Shown: piece by piece, positions 41,718-42,930 of the stretch
How positions within the stretch are numbered: position 1 is the stretch's first letter
Layout: the number at the start of each line of letters is the position of its first letter
From: an uncultured Bacteroides sp.
Lineage (GTDB): Bacteria > Bacteroidota > Bacteroidia > Bacteroidales > Bacteroidaceae
Length of the DNA stretch: 42,930 bases
Assembly (NCBI GenBank): GCA_944322345.1
Contig: CALUOO010000007.1
Coordinates: forward strand, 121,198 to 164,127
Direction: 5' to 3'
Made by a program: the position numbers and the translations under genes
The notes under the pieces: model-generated
What the model was told of the DNA's origin: nothing
Database searches by the model: none
Seen by the model: only the letters and a program-made list of their open reading frames with translations

Positions 41718-42824
41718 ATGGACAATATGAAAACTTCACGAATCAAAGTCGGCTTGATAGGATTTGGAAGAATGGGCGGCTTTTATTTGGAATCGATGCG
41801 TAAAAGTGGACGATGGGATATAGCGTATATATGCGATGTTAATCCCGAAGCTCGTGAACGTGCTCGTCAACTTTCTCCTGAATCTCGTATTGTATCCGAT
41901 GAGCAAATCGTGTTCGAAGATCCAAGTGTACGTGCAGTAGCTCTTTGTACGTTAGCCAACTTCCGTAAAGAGCAAATAGAAAAAGCAGTACAATACGGAA
42001 AGCATATTATTTCTGAGAAGCCAATAGCCGATACAATAGAAAGAGAATGGGATGTAGTAAACATGACAGAAAATTCCAATGTTCTTTCTACCGTCAACCT
42101 CTACCTACGTAATTCTTGGTATCATCATAGCATGAAACAATTTATAGAAGAAGGAGAACTGGGTGAATTGGCTATCATTCGCATTTGTCATATGACTCCA
42201 GGTTTAGCTCCAGGAGAAGGTCACGAATATGAAGGACCGGCTTTCCATGATTGTGGAATGCATTATGTAGATATAGCACGCTGGTATGCCGGATGCAATT
42301 ACAAAACTTGGCATGCTCAGGGAATCAATATGTGGAATTACAAAGAGCCATGGTGGGTACAGTGTCATGGAACTTTCGAAAATGGAATAGTATTCGATAT
42401 TACACAAGGATTCGTTTATGGACAACTATCGAAAAACCAGACACATAATTCCTATGTAGATTTGATTGGAACAAAAGGAATTGTACGTATGACACATGAT
42501 TTTAAAACTGCAGTAGTAGATCTTCATGGAGTAGAAAAGACCCAGCGAATCGAGCAGCCGTTCGGAGGGAAAAATATAGATGTCATGTGCAATCTATTTG
42601 CAGATAGTATTGCAGCTGGTAAATTATCTGACCAACTGCCTACTCTTCGTGACTCAGCAATAGCTTCAGAATATGCATGGAAATTCTTACAAGATGCCAA
42701 GGGACATGAATTACCTGCTATTGGTAATCTTGAGACTCTTGAGCAAATCCGTGAACGTCGCCGCACCATGACAAACGGTTATGGTCTGTTAAATCAAAAG
42801 TCTTTTATTTGCAAACCAATTTAA
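41718..42824 (+). CDS. Gfo/Idh/MocA family oxidoreductase
   Basis: A 368-residue dinucleotide-dependent oxidoreductase. The Rossmann motif GLIGFGRMGG is at residues 12-21, and SEKPIADT near 99-106 is the EKP motif with the catalytic Lys. The substrate domain contains AFHDCGMHYVDIARWYAG near 175-192, where the Asp and His of the H-x3-D pattern (HYVD) fall. Members oxidise or reduce sugars and inositols; the substrate here is unknown. It begins a new transcription unit, and the following gene also starts as a Tat-exported protein, a pairing seen in polysaccharide or glycan-use loci. Confidence 0.88.
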   Translation: MDNMKTSRIKVGLIGFGRMGGFYLESMRKSGRWDIAYICDVNPEARERARQLSPESRIVSDEQIVFEDPSVRAVALCTLANFRKEQIEKAVQYGKHIISEKPIADTIEREWDVVNMTENSNVLSTVNLYLRNSWYHHSMKQFIEEGELGELAIIRICHMTPGLAPGEGHEYEGPAFHDCGMHYVDIARWYAGCNYKTWHAQGINMWNYKEPWWVQCHGTFENGIVFDITQGFVYGQLSKNQTHNSYVDLIGTKGIVRMTHDFKTAVVDLHGVEKTQRIEQPFGGKNIDVMCNLFADSIAAGKLSDQLPTLRDSAIASEYAWKFLQDAKGHELPAIGNLETLEQIRERRRTMTNGYGLLNQKSFICKPI

Positions 42825-42857
42825 ATACAAACTATTTTCAATTAAAAACTAGAAATC

Positions 42858-42930
42858 ATGTCAAACATTTCAAGAAGAGATTTTCTCAAGACAGGAGCAG
42901 CAGCTCTTGCAGGTCTGACCATTGCTCCGA
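42858..42930 (+). CDS. Start of a Tat-exported protein (truncated by the window)
   Basis: Only about 24 codons are present. They read MSNISRRDFLKTGAAALAG and onward, a twin-arginine signal (SRRDFLK) followed by a hydrophobic stretch. In Bacteroides such starts are common on exported Gfo/Idh/MocA oxidoreductases, which would suit the upstream neighbour 33 bp away, but the family cannot be told from this part. Confidence 0.75.
   Translation, partial: MSNISRRDFLKTGAAALAGLTIAP

Overview
The window is chromosomal DNA of a Bacteroides-type bacterium (Bacteroidales). The evidence is the SusC-like TonB-plug vocabulary, GldB- and DUF5606-type genes, the lpxC-fabZ fusion, Bacteroides-style promoters (TTTG, about 19-20 bases, TAnnTTTGC) upstream of several genes, and a near absence of Shine-Dalgarno sequences. 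The gene order is recalled as close to the B. thetaiotaomicron group; the species cannot be fixed from sequence alone. I saw no rRNA, tRNA, CRISPR array or insertion sequence.

Regions. (1) 1-6561: a YbbR-like tail, coaE and a DUF5606 gene end at a strong bidirectional terminator. kbl (minus strand) and an SDR-type threonine dehydrogenase (plus strand) are divergent and together form the threonine-to-glycine route. A lipoprotein, murB and a PhnP-like metallo-hydrolase follow. (2) 6670-16415: an unrecognised membrane-anchored protein, a 715-bp gene-free gap with a long hairpin, then purM and prfA separated by a four-gene cassette of lower GC (two small membrane proteins, a zeta-type P-loop kinase and a 68-aa partner). 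DUF4153, pyrF and an HD phosphohydrolase follow. (3) 16497-21297: the lipid A block lpxD, lpxC-fabZ, lpxA, then a pRiA4b ORF-3-type gene and miaA.

(4) 21311-28800, all minus strand: a BlaI-type repressor gene followed by three M56 (BlaR1-type) membrane metalloprotease genes and a short exported protein. Their extracytoplasmic parts carry repeated TonB-plug-like modules, and two also end in a carboxypeptidase-regulatory-like domain. Two of the M56 genes share a perfect 935-bp block and then diverge sharply. This looks like a proteolysis-controlled sensor locus with exchangeable sensor domains, and it is the best candidate for an undescribed system here. (5) 28941-32088: a GC-rich 942-aa double beta-helix (pectate-lyase-like) protein behind a small membrane protein. 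(6) 32089-32566: a divergent intergenic region with five GTATCAC sites in 22-bp phase. (7) 32567-42930: dipeptidyl peptidase IV, lipA, a membrane protein with a degenerate Nudix-like tail, an RsmI-like methylase, gldB, fabI, a HAD phosphatase, a MalY/PatB-like enzyme, a Gfo/Idh/MocA oxidoreductase and the start of a Tat-exported protein.

Most of the window is housekeeping (CoA, peptidoglycan, lipid A, purine and pyrimidine synthesis, lipoate, fatty acids, tRNA modification, translation termination). The accessory material is the kinase cassette, the M56 locus and the double beta-helix gene.
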